Assembly (NCBI GenBank): GCA_963780045.1
Contig: CAVZZZ010000001.1
Coordinates: 1,860,001 to 1,924,000, forward strand
Direction: 5' to 3'
DNA length: 64,000 nt
Source: JANXQG01 sp963780045
GTDB taxonomy: Bacteria > Planctomycetota > Planctomycetia > Pirellulales > Thermoguttaceae
In this document: positions 26,586 through 38,756 of the stretch, one piece after another
How the letters are laid out: each line of letters starts with the position of its first letter
How positions within the stretch are numbered: the first letter of the stretch is position 1
Position numbers and translations under genes: made by a program
Notes under the pieces: model-generated
Told to the model about the DNA's origin: nothing
Seen by the model: the letters and a program-made list of their open reading frames with translations, nothing else
The model's database searches: none

Positions 26586-27971
26586 ATGCCGGAAACGTAC
26601 CAAGACCTTATCTTCGGCAGCGGGGCGGGTGGCAAGCTGCTATCGTGGCACTTAGCGCAATCCGGCCGGCGCACGGCGGTCGTCGAACGCCGCTGGATCG
26701 GCGGCGCCTGCCCGAATATTGCTTGCCTTCCCAGCAAGAACGAAGTCTACAGCGCGAAAGTCGCCGACCTCGTTCGCCACGGCTCTGAGTTTGGAGAGAT
26801 TCTGGGGTCCGTGGCCGTCGATATGAGCAAGGTCCTAAAGCGGAAGCGGGAAATGGTCAAGGGCCTCGTCGCCATGCACGTCGATCGCTACAAGGCTAGC
26901 GGCGCGGAGCTGGTCATGGGCGAGGGACGCATCGTCGCGCCGAAGACGATTGAAGTCCAGTTGAACGGCGGCGGCACGCGCGTCCTGTCGGGCGAGCGGC
27001 TGTTCCTCAATCTGGGCACGCACGCCGCGATTCCGCCAGTCCCGGGGCTGGCGGAGGCAAAACCGCTTTCGCACATTGAACTGCTGGAAACAAGCCGCCT
27101 TCCGGAGCACCTTGTCGTGCTTGGCGGAGGCTATGTGGGCCTGGAATTCGCGCAGGCGTATCGCCGCTTCGGCAGCCGCGTCACCGTGCTGGAGCGCGGG
27201 CCGCAGATTCTCAGTCGCGAAGACCCCGATTTTGCCCACGAACTCCACCAGATTCTCGCCAGTGAAGGGATCGAAATCCTGCTTGGGTCGGAAATCATTA
27301 AGGCGGAAGGACGATCGGGAGAAGGCGTTCGCTTGGGCGTTCGTATCGGCGGCGCCAGTCGGGACATCCAGTGCAGCGATGTCCTTGCAGCGACGGGACG
27401 CACGCCTAACACGGCCGGCATAGGGCTGGAAGCGACGGGCGTCGCGCTGGACGCAAGAGGCTACATTAAAGTCAACGATCGGCTCGAGACGACCGCGCCG
27501 GGCGTCTGGGCGATCGGCGAGTGTGCCGGCAGTCCGCAGTTTACCCATGTTTCCGAGGACGATTTCCGCATCATTCGCGACAACCTTGCGGGCGGTAATC
27601 GCAGCACGCGCGGGCGGCTGGTTCCCTTCTGCCTGTTCACGGACCCGCAACTGGCGCGCGTTGGTCTGAGTGAAACCGAGGCTCGGCAAAGCGGAATTGG
27701 CGTGCGCGTCGCGCGGCTGCCGATGACTGGCGTACTGCGGACCTGGACCACCGGCGAGAATCGCGGGTTTATGAAGCTGCTCGTCGAGGCCCAGGGCGAC
27801 CGCATTCTCGGCTTCACGATGCTCGGCCCCGAGGCCGGAGAGGTCATGGCGGTAGTGCAGACGGCCATGCTGGGCGGCTTGCCCTATACGCTTCTCCGCG
27901 ACGCGGTGCTTGCGCATCCGACGATGGCCGAGGGTCTCGGCGGGCTTTTTGGCGCCGTACCGCCACGATAG
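26586..27971 (+). CDS. Class I pyridine-nucleotide disulfide oxidoreductase (mercuric-reductase/Lpd-like)
   Basis: A 461-residue FAD enzyme with GGAGAGG before its ATG. DLIFGSGAGGKLLSWHLA binds FAD and GGACPNIACLPSK carries the redox cysteine pair. VVLGGGYVGLEFAQAYRRFG is the NAD(P) site, APGVWAIGECAG the second FAD motif, and VLAHPTMAEGL the dimer-interface histidine region. Members include mercuric reductase, dihydrolipoyl dehydrogenase and soluble transhydrogenase. No E1/E2 subunits or mer genes lie nearby, so the substrate is open. It is divergent from the cNMP flavoprotein, which might share a redox role. Confidence 0.85.
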   Translation: MPETYQDLIFGSGAGGKLLSWHLAQSGRRTAVVERRWIGGACPNIACLPSKNEVYSAKVADLVRHGSEFGEILGSVAVDMSKVLKRKREMVKGLVAMHVDRYKASGAELVMGEGRIVAPKTIEVQLNGGGTRVLSGERLFLNLGTHAAIPPVPGLAEAKPLSHIELLETSRLPEHLVVLGGGYVGLEFAQAYRRFGSRVTVLERGPQILSREDPDFAHELHQILASEGIEILLGSEIIKAEGRSGEGVRLGVRIGGASRDIQCSDVLAATGRTPNTAGIGLEATGVALDARGYIKVNDRLETTAPGVWAIGECAGSPQFTHVSEDDFRIIRDNLAGGNRSTRGRLVPFCLFTDPQLARVGLSETEARQSGIGVRVARLPMTGVLRTWTTGENRGFMKLLVEAQGDRILGFTMLGPEAGEVMAVVQTAMLGGLPYTLLRDAVLAHPTMAEGLGGLFGAVPPR

Positions 27972-28013
27972 GCCAATGCTTTTTCCAGCGGCCGCAGTTT
28001 TGATGGAACTTCC

Positions 28014-28409
28014 ATGTCCGACCAACCAAGCAACGGCCTTATTGAAATCTCCAGCCGTCATTCCGTCGATGAAACTGTCGCCCGGCTTAAGCGAATTCTG
28101 GCCGAAAAGGGCGTTACCCTCTTTGCTATCATCGACCATAGCGGCGAGGCGGAAAAGGTTGGGATGTCGATGCCGAATACCAAATTGTTGATCTTCGGCA
28201 GCCCCAAGGCGGGCACGCCGCTGATGCTCGCTGCGCCGAGCATTGCCATCGACCTGCCGCTGAAAATCCTGGTCAGGGAAGACGGCGGCGGCAAGGTTTT
28301 GGTTTCCTACAACACGGCCGAGTTTCTCTCGCAACGGCACGGCCTGCCGCCGCAGCTTGTGGCGAACATCGCGGTCGTTTCCGCTCTGGCTGCCAAAGCG
28401 ACGGAATGA
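28014..28409 (+). CDS. DUF302 domain protein
   Basis: A 131-residue protein. SRHSVDETVARLKRILAEKGVTLFAIIDHS and LLIFGSPKAGTPLMLAAPSIAIDLPLK are the two halves of a DUF302 fold, with LVREDGGGKVLVSYN closing it. DUF302 proteins are small and of unknown function, often near redox or detoxification genes, as here. It lies 42 bases after the disulfide-reductase stop and may be co-transcribed. Confidence 0.85.
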   Translation: MSDQPSNGLIEISSRHSVDETVARLKRILAEKGVTLFAIIDHSGEAEKVGMSMPNTKLLIFGSPKAGTPLMLAAPSIAIDLPLKILVREDGGGKVLVSYNTAEFLSQRHGLPPQLVANIAVVSALAAKATE

Positions 28410-28484
28410 CTTCGCACGCTCGCGGTGTATGCCGCCGTGGTAATCTTCTGCTATAATCAGTTCTATAATTTGCCGGAGGCCACT

Positions 28485-28916
28485 ATGCTGAGACAAGCTG
28501 AAGTGGGAAGAATCATCGTTGATTTCCTGATTGCCAACAATCGGGACGTCGTCGCCCTCTTGCCGCGTGACGACGTTCTTAGTTATGTTCAGCACGTTAC
28601 TCTGCCCGGCGTCGTCGATAGCGGCGCGGCAAAGCTTGTCCTGCCGCAGAAAGTGGTTGACGAACTCGGTTTGCTGCCGGACGGCGAGACGACCGTTCGT
28701 CTTGCCGACAATAGCCGCGTTAGACGGCAAGTTGTCAGCAACGTGTGGCTCGAATTACTGGGGAGGCACGGCGTGTTTTCCGCGGTCGTCGAGCCCAATC
28801 GGCAGGATGCCTTGATCGGAGCTATCGTGCTTGAAGAATTGGACCTGTTGGTCGATTGCGGCAGTCAGTCGGTCTATCCCCGCGAGCCCGGCTCGACCTT
28901 GACCGAGATCGAGTAA
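28485..28916 (+). CDS. Retropepsin-like aspartic protease family protein
   Basis: A 143-residue protein. ATG at 28485 has GGAGG five bases upstream, and two TATAAT boxes lie at 28452 and 28464. The motif PGVVDSGAAKLVLPQKVVDELGL matches the catalytic-aspartate flap of clan AA proteases, with DSG in place of the more common DTG. LLGRHGVFSAVVEPNRQDALIGAIVLEELDLLVDC is the typical second half. Proteolysis is unproven for this bacterial family. It is convergent with the MacB-like gene. Confidence 0.75.
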   Translation: MLRQAEVGRIIVDFLIANNRDVVALLPRDDVLSYVQHVTLPGVVDSGAAKLVLPQKVVDELGLLPDGETTVRLADNSRVRRQVVSNVWLELLGRHGVFSAVVEPNRQDALIGAIVLEELDLLVDCGSQSVYPREPGSTLTEIE

Positions 28917-28925
28917 CGGCCGTTG

Positions 28926-31229
<2,304 letters not shown>

Positions 31230-31416
31230 GGAGTCAGTGGGGAGGCGGGTTGGCGGGATATCGAGGCGGGAGACTTCACATACTAACAAGGAATCCCTTC
31301 GATTGCAAGTTACGCGTTTTGCGCGTTGTGGCGAAGTCTTAAGGGTAATGCGGTCGCGACCTCATCCGAAGTCCCGAAAATCTGCTGCTTGCCGGGATTT
31401 TTGTGTGCGCGGCCCC

Positions 31417-31445
31417 TTGAAACAGGTTTAGCATCGGCGTACAGT
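31417..31445 (+). promoter_or_regulatory. Sigma-70-like promoter for the DUF1573 gene
   Basis: TTGAAA (31417-31422), 17 bases, TACAGT (31440-31445), 46 bases before the ATG at 31492. AAGGAG (31479-31484) is the ribosome site. Confidence 0.5.
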
Positions 31446-31491
31446 TCCAATAGCCACCATAGCCACCTCAAACCGTTCTCAAGGAGCCGCC

Positions 31492-32482
31492 ATGTTCCGC
31501 CCAATCCTATCGTGCATTGCGTTGATTTTAACGACTGCGTCGACTTTGCCGGCCCAGCAATGGGCACAAAACCTCTTTAAGGCGAAGGAGCACGATTTCG
31601 GCTCGATCGCGCGGCGCGAAGGCGGAATATGTCTTCGAGATAACAAACAACCTGATTCCGGACGTGCATATCTATTCGGTCCGCACGAGTTGCGGTTGCA
31701 CGACGCCGACGATCGCCAACAACAAGGCCCTGTTGAAGACCTATGAGACGGGCGGTATTTTGGCCCACCTTAACAGCGACACGCACCTGGGCCAGCGGCA
31801 CGCGACGCTCACGGTGACGTTCGACCGGCCTTACTGGGCTGAGGTGCAACTGGACATTCGCGCCTACGTACATACCGACGTGCTGATGGAACCTTCGGCC
31901 GTGGAGTTCGGCGGCATAGCTCAAGGCAAACCGGCCGAAACGCGCGTGCGGCTCTACCGCGCCGACTTTCCCAACTGGCAGATTACCGGCGTCAGCTTCG
32001 CTGATCCGCACGTCAAAGGCGAGATCATTCCGGTCGCTCGCCGCGGTTACGAGACCTGGTACGACCTGAAGGTCCTTCTCGACTCGAAGACGCCAGCCGG
32101 GTACATCAATGATCATGCCGTGCTCACCACTAACGATCCCGTCATGGCACAGATGCCGATCCAGATCGAAGGGCAGGTCCGGCCCAGCGTGAGCGTCAGT
32201 CCTTCGGACCTGTTTCTGGGCGTGGTCCGCGCGGGCGAGAAGGTGACTCGGCCGCTGATCGTCAAATCGGACCGGCCGTTCCGCATCAAGTCCATCGTGG
32301 GCGACAAGGGCGCGTTTGAGATTCCATCTACGTCGACGGATGCCAAGGACACGCAGATCGTGCCCGTGACCTTCGTCGCCAGCCCGAACGAGACGGGCAA
32401 AGTGGTGAAGACGATCCACATCGAGACCGACCAAGGCGATGCCAAGGCGACGGCGTATGCGGTGGTGAACGGGGGGAAGTGA
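31492..32482 (+). CDS. Secreted DUF1573 protein (one frameshift)
   Basis: The N-terminal signal peptide is MFRPILSCIALILTTASTLPA, followed by KAKEHDFGSIAR. A shift near 31613 leads to AEYVFEITNN and VHIYSVRTSCGCTTPTI. The SCGCT block is the hallmark of DUF1573 (an Ig-like fold common in Bacteroidetes and planctomycetes). Two further Ig-like repeats follow (PSAVEFGGIAQGKPAETRV, SPSDLFLGVVRAGEKVTRPL). The product should be extracytoplasmic and its role is unknown. Confidence 0.82.
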
Positions 32483-32652
32483 GCGGCATGGAGTCCCGCC
32501 GCGATTGACGACTTGGTTCTGATTCGGGGGGCGAGCGAAGGGGAGGAATGGAGGAGCGGGACTCACATTGTTGCTGCTTTGACGCCCACAATTGCTTGAC
32601 TCATCGTACCCATGACCTAGCGTTTCGCAGGCACTAGTGGCGGGATACGGCT

Positions 32653-33611
32653 ATGAGCACTTTAACGGACGAAGCGGAATTGACGGCTGCAACCGTCTAT
32701 TCAGACCGCCAAGCGGTCGTTCTGGCCGACGGCAGCGTTCGTTTGCTGGCCGGATTGTCGCGTCCGGAGCTGGTCGCTTTGCAATGGGAACAGGAGCGGG
32801 CCTTCGCGCGCCTCATTCTGGCGGCGAAGAAGGGGTCGCGCAAGCGCGCCGAGGCCGTCGGTCTGGCGTACGACACGGTGACGCGGATCTTCGCCGCCGT
32901 GCATGGCTTCGCCGGCGCCGCGCCCATTATGGGACTGCATGACCGCCATATTCGGCTCGTCTTGGACCTGCTCCGCCGCGAGCAAAAGCGCGGGATGCAG
33001 CCGCGTCTTTTCGAGATCGGCTTCGGCGCGGGAAACTCCTCCGAGCGGTGCGCGACGCGGGCTTTCCGTTCGCAGGCATCGAGATTTCGCGTTCCTTGCG
33101 AGAGAAAGCCGTTGAATCGTTGGGGCACGAGTACGAAGAGAACTTGCACGTTGGCGATATTCTCGAGGATGGTCCCTGGTGGACCGGCGCTCGCTACAGC
33201 CTTGTCTACTGGAATGACGTTTGGGAGCACATTCCGCCGGATGAAATCGACGACTGGCTGCGGCGGATTCACCTCATGATTCCGCCGGGCGGCCAGTTGG
33301 TGACGATCACGCCAAATTGGCACACGCGGCCGGCCGACGCAACCGCCTACCACCATCCGCCGAGGAGCGAGGCCAAAGGGTTGCACTTGAAAGAGTACAC
33401 GCTGCGGGAGGTCCGCGGAATACTCCGCGCGGCAGGATTCAAGAAAGTGGCAACGCCGCTGGTCGTTTTGCCGAAGCAGTTTGTCTTGTGCGGCGGCGGC
33501 ATGATGGGGCTGAAATGCGCACTGGAGCCGGCGTTGGAATGGTTGCCGTATGCGGCGGCGCGGCTGGCGTGTCGCGGGTTCGCGCTTTCGTGTACGATCG
33601 CGACGTGCTGA
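32653..33611 (+). CDS. SAM-dependent class I methyltransferase (one frameshift)
   Basis: The N-terminal ~120 residues are helical (RQAVVLADGSVRLLAGLS). The methyltransferase fold begins RLFEIGFGAG. A missing A near 33035 then shifts to VRDAGFPFAGIEISRSLRE. The family signature continues with NLHVGDI, LVYWNDVWEHIPPDEIDDWL and PGGQLVTITPN. The first glycine-rich motif binds S-adenosylmethionine. Its position just before glycosyltransferase and flippase genes suggests a sugar or lipid carrier substrate, which is inference. Confidence 0.72.
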
Positions 33612-33678
33612 GAACCTGTCCGATAACCGCGGCGGGGCCTGGGTTTGTACCGCCGACAATCCGGTTTTCGGGCAGGTT

Positions 33679-34500
33679 CTAAGCCGAATGGCCGATCCGC
33701 CGCCCGGTTCCGGCGAACCGCACCAGCGCCAATCTTGTCAGGAAGACCGCGTTTCCAATCAGATACCGCCGCCAGAGCCTCCCAGGCTCTTGCGAGAGGC
33801 GGTAGCACCATTCCATGCCAAGCTTGCGGAGCCAGTGCGGGGCGCGGGGGGTGCGGCCTGAGAAGAAGTCGAACAGGCCGCCAACGCCGATGACGACTTT
33901 CGCGCCGAGCTTGTCGAGGTTGCGGCGGATCCAAAGCTCCTGCCGCGGGGCGCCACAAGCCACCAGTACCAAGTCCGCGCCGCTGCGGCGGATTTCTTCG
34001 ATTACTTCGGCTTCTTCGTCCGGCGAGAAGTAACCGTCCCGGAAGCCTGCAACTTCCAAGCCGGGATAGTGCGCGGCCAGCCAATGGGCGACGCCCGCGG
34101 CCACGCCCGGCCGCCCGCCGAGCAGGTAAATCCGCTTGCCGGTGTTCTGAAGGGCCGCGGCCAACAGCGGGAAGAGGTCGGTGCCGTTGACATTGTCGCG
34201 GACCGGCTGGCCGAGGACCTCGCCGGCGATCCGCACGCCGATGCCGTCGGCGAAGACCAGGTCCGATTGTTGCAATGCTTCCAGATATGCCGGATTGCGG
34301 CAGGCGACGTTCACGCAATCGGCATTGACGAAGCTTACCTGTGCGGCCGAACCGCCGTCCAAGCGTTGCACAATCGTTTCCACCGCCTGGGGAAGCGTGG
34401 TATTGTCGATCGTAATGCCGAACAGGCTGATCCGCGGCAGCACCGGGAAAGAGGAGGATGTGGACTTTTCACGCGGAACGTCGAGAAGATCAAGGGCCAT
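33679..34500 (-). CDS. WecG/TagA/CpsF-family glycosyltransferase
   Basis: A 273-residue protein starting MALDLLDVPREK. LFGITIDNTTLPQAVETIVQ, FVNADCVNVACRN, LVFADGIGVRIAGEVLG and GKRIYLLGGRPGVA follow. LVACGAPRQELWI and VVIGVGGLFDFFSGRTPRAP complete the WecG/TagA motifs. The enzymes transfer N-acetylmannosamine-type sugars to lipid-linked precursors on the cytoplasmic face. The upstream in-frame extension to 34584 looks non-coding. It lies divergently beside the flippase gene, forming a small surface-polysaccharide locus. Confidence 0.9.
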   Translation of the reverse strand: MALDLLDVPREKSTSSSFPVLPRISLFGITIDNTTLPQAVETIVQRLDGGSAAQVSFVNADCVNVACRNPAYLEALQQSDLVFADGIGVRIAGEVLGQPVRDNVNGTDLFPLLAAALQNTGKRIYLLGGRPGVAAGVAHWLAAHYPGLEVAGFRDGYFSPDEEAEVIEEIRRSGADLVLVACGAPRQELWIRRNLDKLGAKVVIGVGGLFDFFSGRTPRAPHWLRKLGMEWCYRLSQEPGRLWRRYLIGNAVFLTRLALVRFAGTGRRIGHSA

Positions 34501-34759
34501 TTGCTGCGTCTCACCGGGGTGCGTCTTGTGTCCGGGAAGAAAAGCAACGCCTATGCCGGGGATTCCTCGGCCGCTACAGGGCACATTCGCATTGGATGCG
34601 TAAGTCCTTGGCGATCAAGCAGTTACGGCGGCCGAATACATGAATCCGCGGCCATCCGAAGCATGAACAGGTGTTGTCGTAAAGCAACGTCGAGGCCGGT
34701 TCGCGGTCCATGCCACGTTGCCGTTTCGCAACACGTTGCCGCGCGACAACCGGACGCTC

Positions 34760-34811
34760 GTAGTACCGCCTGTAGGCGGCGTGTCTGACGTCCGCCTAAA
34801 GCCGGGACTAC
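34760..34811. repeat. REP-like hairpin upstream of the flippase gene
   Basis: GTAGTACCGCCTGTAGGCGG (34760-34779) pairs with CCGCCTAAAGCCGGGACTAC (34792-34811) at 17 of 20 positions. It sits in the divergent promoter region between the glycosyltransferase and flippase genes. Confidence 0.6.
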
Positions 34812-34859
34812 AAGCGCCTTGCTTGAACGGCAATCCTGACGAAGATTTGAGTTGAAACT

Positions 34860-36505
34860 ATGAACGACACGCTGTCCGCCGACCACTTGTGCCGAGAGGC
34901 GCCCGACCCCATTCCGTTGGCCGGTCCGGCGCCTGTCGATGCGGCGTTCGTGGCGTCGGCTTCAATCGCTGCCGCCGAGAAAAAACGGCCGCAGCCGGTG
35001 CTCCGGCAAGCCGCCATGCCTTGCGATGCGCTCGCCTTGGGCGTCGTGCTGCTCTTGGCCTCGACCGTGCTTCAACGCGCAGTCGGCTTTGCCCGAGAAA
35101 TCTGCTTCTGCCGCTGGCTCAGCCCCGAACAACTCGGCCAGTGGGACATGGCGTTCGGCTTCTCGATGATGGCCGGCCCGCTGCTAGTAATGTCGCTGCC
35201 GGGCACGTTCGGCCGCTACGTGGAGCGCTACCGGCAATCCGGGCAATTGCGACACTTCTTCATTCGCACGGCCGGGTTCTGCGCGATGATGGCGGCGCCG
35301 CTCTTGGCGGTAATCTTGGTTTTCCGCAGCGCGATCTCTTACCTGGTTTTCGGCAGCCGCGACCACGCCGGGATGGTCGTGCTGATGGCCGCCGGACTGG
35401 TTTTCGTCGTCGCCTTCAACTACGTGGTCTGCGTCTTCACGTCCTTGCGGAACATGAAGGTCGTCTCGCTGATCGAACTGGGCAACAGCGTCTTTTTCGG
35501 CCTGCTGGGCATTGGCTTGTTGTGCTGCGGGCAAACCGGCGCCGACGCGATGATTGTCGCCTACGGCACATCGTGCCTGCTGTGCGCGGCGGGGCGCTGG
35601 CGTGGCTCACCCGCGTCTGGCGAAGCTTCCCGCAAGAAACGGGACGCCCTTCGCATCGCGAGCTTTGGTCGCGGCTCCTGCCGCTGGCCGCCTGGATTCT
35701 CGTCAACAACATGCTTTGGAACCTGTTTGACGTGGTCGACCGCTACATGATCGTCCACCTGCTGCCGGGCACGCCGGCCGAAGCGCTGGCCGAGGTGGGC
35801 AACTATCGCAGCTCGCGGGTAATGCCGCTGCTGCTTTCGTCGATCACGATCATGGTCGCCGGGGCGCTCGTGCCGCACCTCAGCCACGATTGGGAAGCCG
35901 GCCGCCGCCGGCACGTGTCCGAGCGGCTCAACTTGTTCCTGAAAATCTGGTCCGTGCTGTTGACGGGCGGCGCCGCGGTCGTGCTCTTCATGGCCCCGGT
36001 GCTGTTCCGCGTCGGCTTTCAGAGCAAGTTCTCCGGCGGGCTGCACGTCTTGCCGTGGACGCTGACCTACTGCACGTGGTTCGGTTTGAGCATGTTGTTG
36101 CAGACCTACCTGTGGTGCGCGGAACGGGCGTCCGCGGCGAGCCTCGTCGCCCTGTTGGGAGTGCTGGTAAACGTCGGTTTGAACTTCGTGCTGTTGCCGC
36201 GGTGGGGACTGCCCGGTGCCGTGCTTGCCACGGCCGCGGCCAACGGCACGGCCTTGTTCTCGATGCTTGTGCTTTGCCGCAGATTTGGCTTGCGAGTGCA
36301 GCGAGGAACCATTGTCGGCCTGCTCGTGCCGGTCAGCATCCCTTTCGGGCCGTGGGTCGTCATGGGCGTGCTGGCAGCGGTAGTTTTACTGACGATATTG
36401 ACCGACCGTTTTCTTTTGCGCGATCAGAAACAGCAGATGCTCGCGGGCGTGGAGCAGTACCTCGGCAGACTGCGCTTCCGGTCGCGACGAGCGGAAGCAG
36501 CCTGA
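34860..36505 (+). CDS. Wzx/MviN-like polysaccharide flippase (one frameshift)
   Basis: The N-terminal ~50 residues are cytoplasmic. About twelve to fourteen membrane helices follow (DALALGVVLLLASTVLQRAVG, FFIRTAGFCAMMAAPLLAVILVF, and onward to ILTDRFLLRDQ). GFAREICFCRWLSPEQLGQWD is a Wzx/MATE-like first-helix block. The frame breaks near 35592; the left part reads CLLCAAG and the right part resumes ALAWLTRVWRSFP and VNNMLWNLFDVVDRYMIVHL. The role would be flipping lipid-linked oligosaccharides across the membrane, next to a WecG-type transferase. Confidence 0.82.
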
Positions 36506-36514
36506 GTACGTCCA

Positions 36515-37715
36515 ATGGCTCAATTCAGGTTCCTCACGTCACTGGCCGAGCTTCGCACGGCCGCAACGGCTTGGGACGACCTCTGGGAACGTAGCGACTG
36601 CACGTCTCCGTTGGCAAAGGCGGAGATGGTTGCCCAGTGGCTGGAACACTTCGCTCCGCGGCAACGCTTTTGCGCGGCGGTCGTGGAAGAAAACGGCCGC
36701 TGGCTGGCGGCCCTGCCGCTGGTCGATGCGCCGCGCCGGCCGGATGCTTCGCGCGGTGCGCTGCCGTGCAACGAATGGCCGTCCGGCGCCACGCTGTTGT
36801 GGGACGTTAGCAGCGGGGAGCACGGAGCAGGGAGCGAGGAGCAGCCGCATGCTCCCTGCTCCCCGCTCCCCGCTCCAGCGCCGCTCTGATCGCCGCGCTG
36901 GACCGCTTGCCGTGGCAGATTGTTTTGCTCGAAGCAGCAATGCCGGCACGAGCTTCGTGGCAGGCGCTGCATGGCGCCGTAGCGGCAGCAGGGCTGCCGT
37001 GCGATCTGCGAACGCGATGGCACGTCGGCCGGTTGGCCATAGCGCATGACTGGCCCGCCGCGCTCGCCCGGCTTTCGCGAAAACATCGCCAGCGGATCGC
37101 TTCGTCGCTTCGCAAACTGGAGAAGCACCACCTGGGGCGCGGCGAGGTCAAGCTTGAGTTGCACAATCGCATCGCTGCGGGCGAGGTCGAGGCGCTCTTG
37201 GAACGCGCGATGACGGTCGAGGACCGAAGTTGGAAAGACGCGGCGGGAACGTCGATCCGCCGCACGCCCCGCGTCGCTGACTTCATGCTCCGGCAGGCCA
37301 AGTGTCTTGCAGCGAATCGTCAGCTTTGGCTGGCCTTCCTCTGTTGCGGCCAGCGCGACGCGGCCTTTTGCTACGGAGTCTTTGCCAAGGGCGTGCTGCA
37401 CTCGGTGAAGATCGCATTTGATGCCGAGTTCGCCCAGTTTTCGCCAGGCCACTTGCTTCAGTATCACTTGCTCCAGGCAGTCCATGCCGACGAGAACGTC
37501 AAGACAGTCGATTACATCGGCCAATTGACGGAGTACCACGCAAGCTGGCGGCCGGAGAGTTATCCGTTTGCGCGCTGGCGTTTGCGCCCCGAGGCAAGCT
37601 GCTCGGACAGGCTGCGGTTTGGGCATATCAGGCCTGCCGCAAACTCAGGACCAATTCCACTTCGCCGATGGGGCTGCCGAGGCGGCGGGAAATCTCCGCC
37701 GGGGCGAAGCCGTAG
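36515..37715 (+). CDS. FemAB/BioF2-like acyltransferase (two frameshifts, in-gene palindrome)
   Basis: Residues 1-115 include AWDDLWERSDCTSPLAKAEM and FAPRQRFCAAVVEENGRWLA, then a palindrome-derived segment. The second half resumes ALIAALDRLPWQIVLLEAAM, RLSRKHRQRIASSLRKLEK and FMLRQAKCLAANRQLWLAFL. It closes VDYIGQLTEYHASWRPESYPF, typical of BioF2-like (CelD/BcsL-type) N-acetyltransferases linked to exopolysaccharide clusters. Frames break near 36875, at the palindrome, and near 37590. The tail then reads GKLLGQAAVWAYQACRKL and ends at 37715, inside the convergent neighbour. It starts ten bases after the flippase stop, so one operon is likely. Confidence 0.72.
36812..36874. repeat. Low-complexity palindrome inside the acyltransferase gene
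   Basis: The arm AGCGGGGAGC..GGAGCAGGGAGC (36812-36835) pairs with 36851-36874 at 22 of 24 positions, with a 15-base loop. It is built from GGGAGC-type units and is translated as HGAGSEEQPHAPCSPLPAPA. Confidence 0.7.
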
Positions 37716-38275
37716 TCCGCCAATTCGTAGATCTCGTCTCGCCGCCGTGAACGGCTTGTGGATTCCGTTGCCGCCAGACCGGCGGTTCTGCGCTCCAGGT
37801 CCGCCCCTGCGTCGGGGCAATTGCCTGCAGCCTCCCGCTCTTTTTCCACGCAGGGGCGCAATGACTCGGCTTGGCTGCCGGGCGGAAGCGCGGGATGAGC
37901 CCGTTGGATCGCCTGCTCCAAGCGTTCGGCCGCCCGATCGGCCTCGGCCACCAGCGATTGCAGCAGGCCGAGCTTGGTGTCCAACTGCGCCGAAAGCGCT
38001 CGCGCCGTCTCATGCATTTGGACTTCCCATTGGGCCGGGTCGTCGGGCATGGGACGATTGGAGCGTGGCGGAGAGGGAGAAGGGGAGAAGGGGAGAAAGG
38101 GGCCGGAGCGAGTCTCGCCTTCTCCCCTTCTCTCCTTCTCCCTTTCTACTGTTCTACCTTCCTCGGCCCATTGCTGCCCTTGCCCGGCAAGTCTGGCGCG
38201 AGTTCGGACCAGCAACAGTGCTACGATTGCAGCCAACAGACATAAACAAAGCGTGCTCGGGTCGGTGAAACTCAT
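37628..38275 (-). CDS. DUF2802-like coiled-coil membrane protein
   Basis: A 215-residue protein. The first helix, MSFTDPSTLCLCLLAAIVALLLV, should anchor it in the membrane. A palindrome-derived RREKERRGEGE stretch and an acidic helical middle (ARALSAQLDTKLGLLQSLVAEADRAAERLEQ) follow. The end ELADYGFAPAEISRRLGSPIGEVELVLSLRQA matches the DUF2802-type helix-turn-helix tail common in planctomycetes. Function is unknown. Its 3' end overlaps the acyltransferase gene tail-to-tail by about 90 bases. Confidence 0.62.
   Translation of the reverse strand: MSFTDPSTLCLCLLAAIVALLLVRTRARLAGQGQQWAEEGRTVEREKERRGEGETRSGPFLPFSPSPSPPRSNRPMPDDPAQWEVQMHETARALSAQLDTKLGLLQSLVAEADRAAERLEQAIQRAHPALPPGSQAESLRPCVEKEREAAGNCPDAGADLERRTAGLAATESTSRSRRRDEIYELADYGFAPAEISRRLGSPIGEVELVLSLRQA
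38071..38146. repeat. Purine/pyrimidine palindrome inside the DUF2802-like gene
   Basis: GAGAGGGAGAAGGGGAGAAG (from 38071) faces CCTTCTCCCCTTCTCTCC (from 38118). The arms pair imperfectly and are built from GGGAGAA units. It is translated as REKERRGEGETRSGPFLPFS, between the membrane helix and the coiled coil. Confidence 0.6.
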
Positions 38276-38314
38276 TCCCTCGCACGCTTGTTCTAGGTCG
38301 CGAAATCAGGAATG

Positions 38315-38542
38315 CTAGTTGACTGCCGGCGCCGGCGGAGGCGTCGTGGGCGTTGCGGGCGCCGGGGCCGGAGTGGCTTTGGCCGGGGCGAGGGTCGTCG
38401 TGCGCGGCCTTACCCGGGCCGCAGCCACGGGACGGGCCATGCGGCTCTCGCGGCGAGCCCGCCAGCGGCTGAACACGCCAGCGTCGGCAAACTGCGCCGT
38501 CAACACGACCGCCACAAACGCCATCAGAAAGCACTTCTTCAT
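38315..38542 (-). CDS. Small secreted Ala/Pro/Thr-rich protein
   Basis: A 75-residue protein with a strong AGGAGG ribosome site. The signal peptide MKKCFLMAFVAVVLTAQFADAG is followed by RWRARRESRMARP and a TPAPAPATPTTPPPAPA tail. The basic block then Pro/Ala tail suggests an exported, unstructured peptide. No family is recognised. Similar short secreted proteins with RWRA..R blocks occur widely in planctomycetes. Confidence 0.72.
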   Translation of the reverse strand: MKKCFLMAFVAVVLTAQFADAGVFSRWRARRESRMARPVAAARVRPRTTTLAPAKATPAPAPATPTTPPPAPAVN

Positions 38543-38756
38543 CTTTATCCTCCTGCAAAGGTTGTTAGAGATTCCACCAAACCGGAAACAGCACCGGCTG
38601 TATGTACCAGATTGTAACGGCCCGTTGCCAGTTGTCTACCATTTGAAGCTGCTATCAGCCAAACAAATTCGCGAAACTCAACCAAATTGGCAATCGCGGC
38701 GTTTACTGCCTTGCCTGAACCGCGCAGTTTGACAAACTGGCCTTGCGGAGGCTCGC

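Noticed and set aside
26835..28730. 631-codon minus-strand frame
   Set aside because: Antisense to the disulfide reductase and DUF302 genes; composition typical of a shadow frame.
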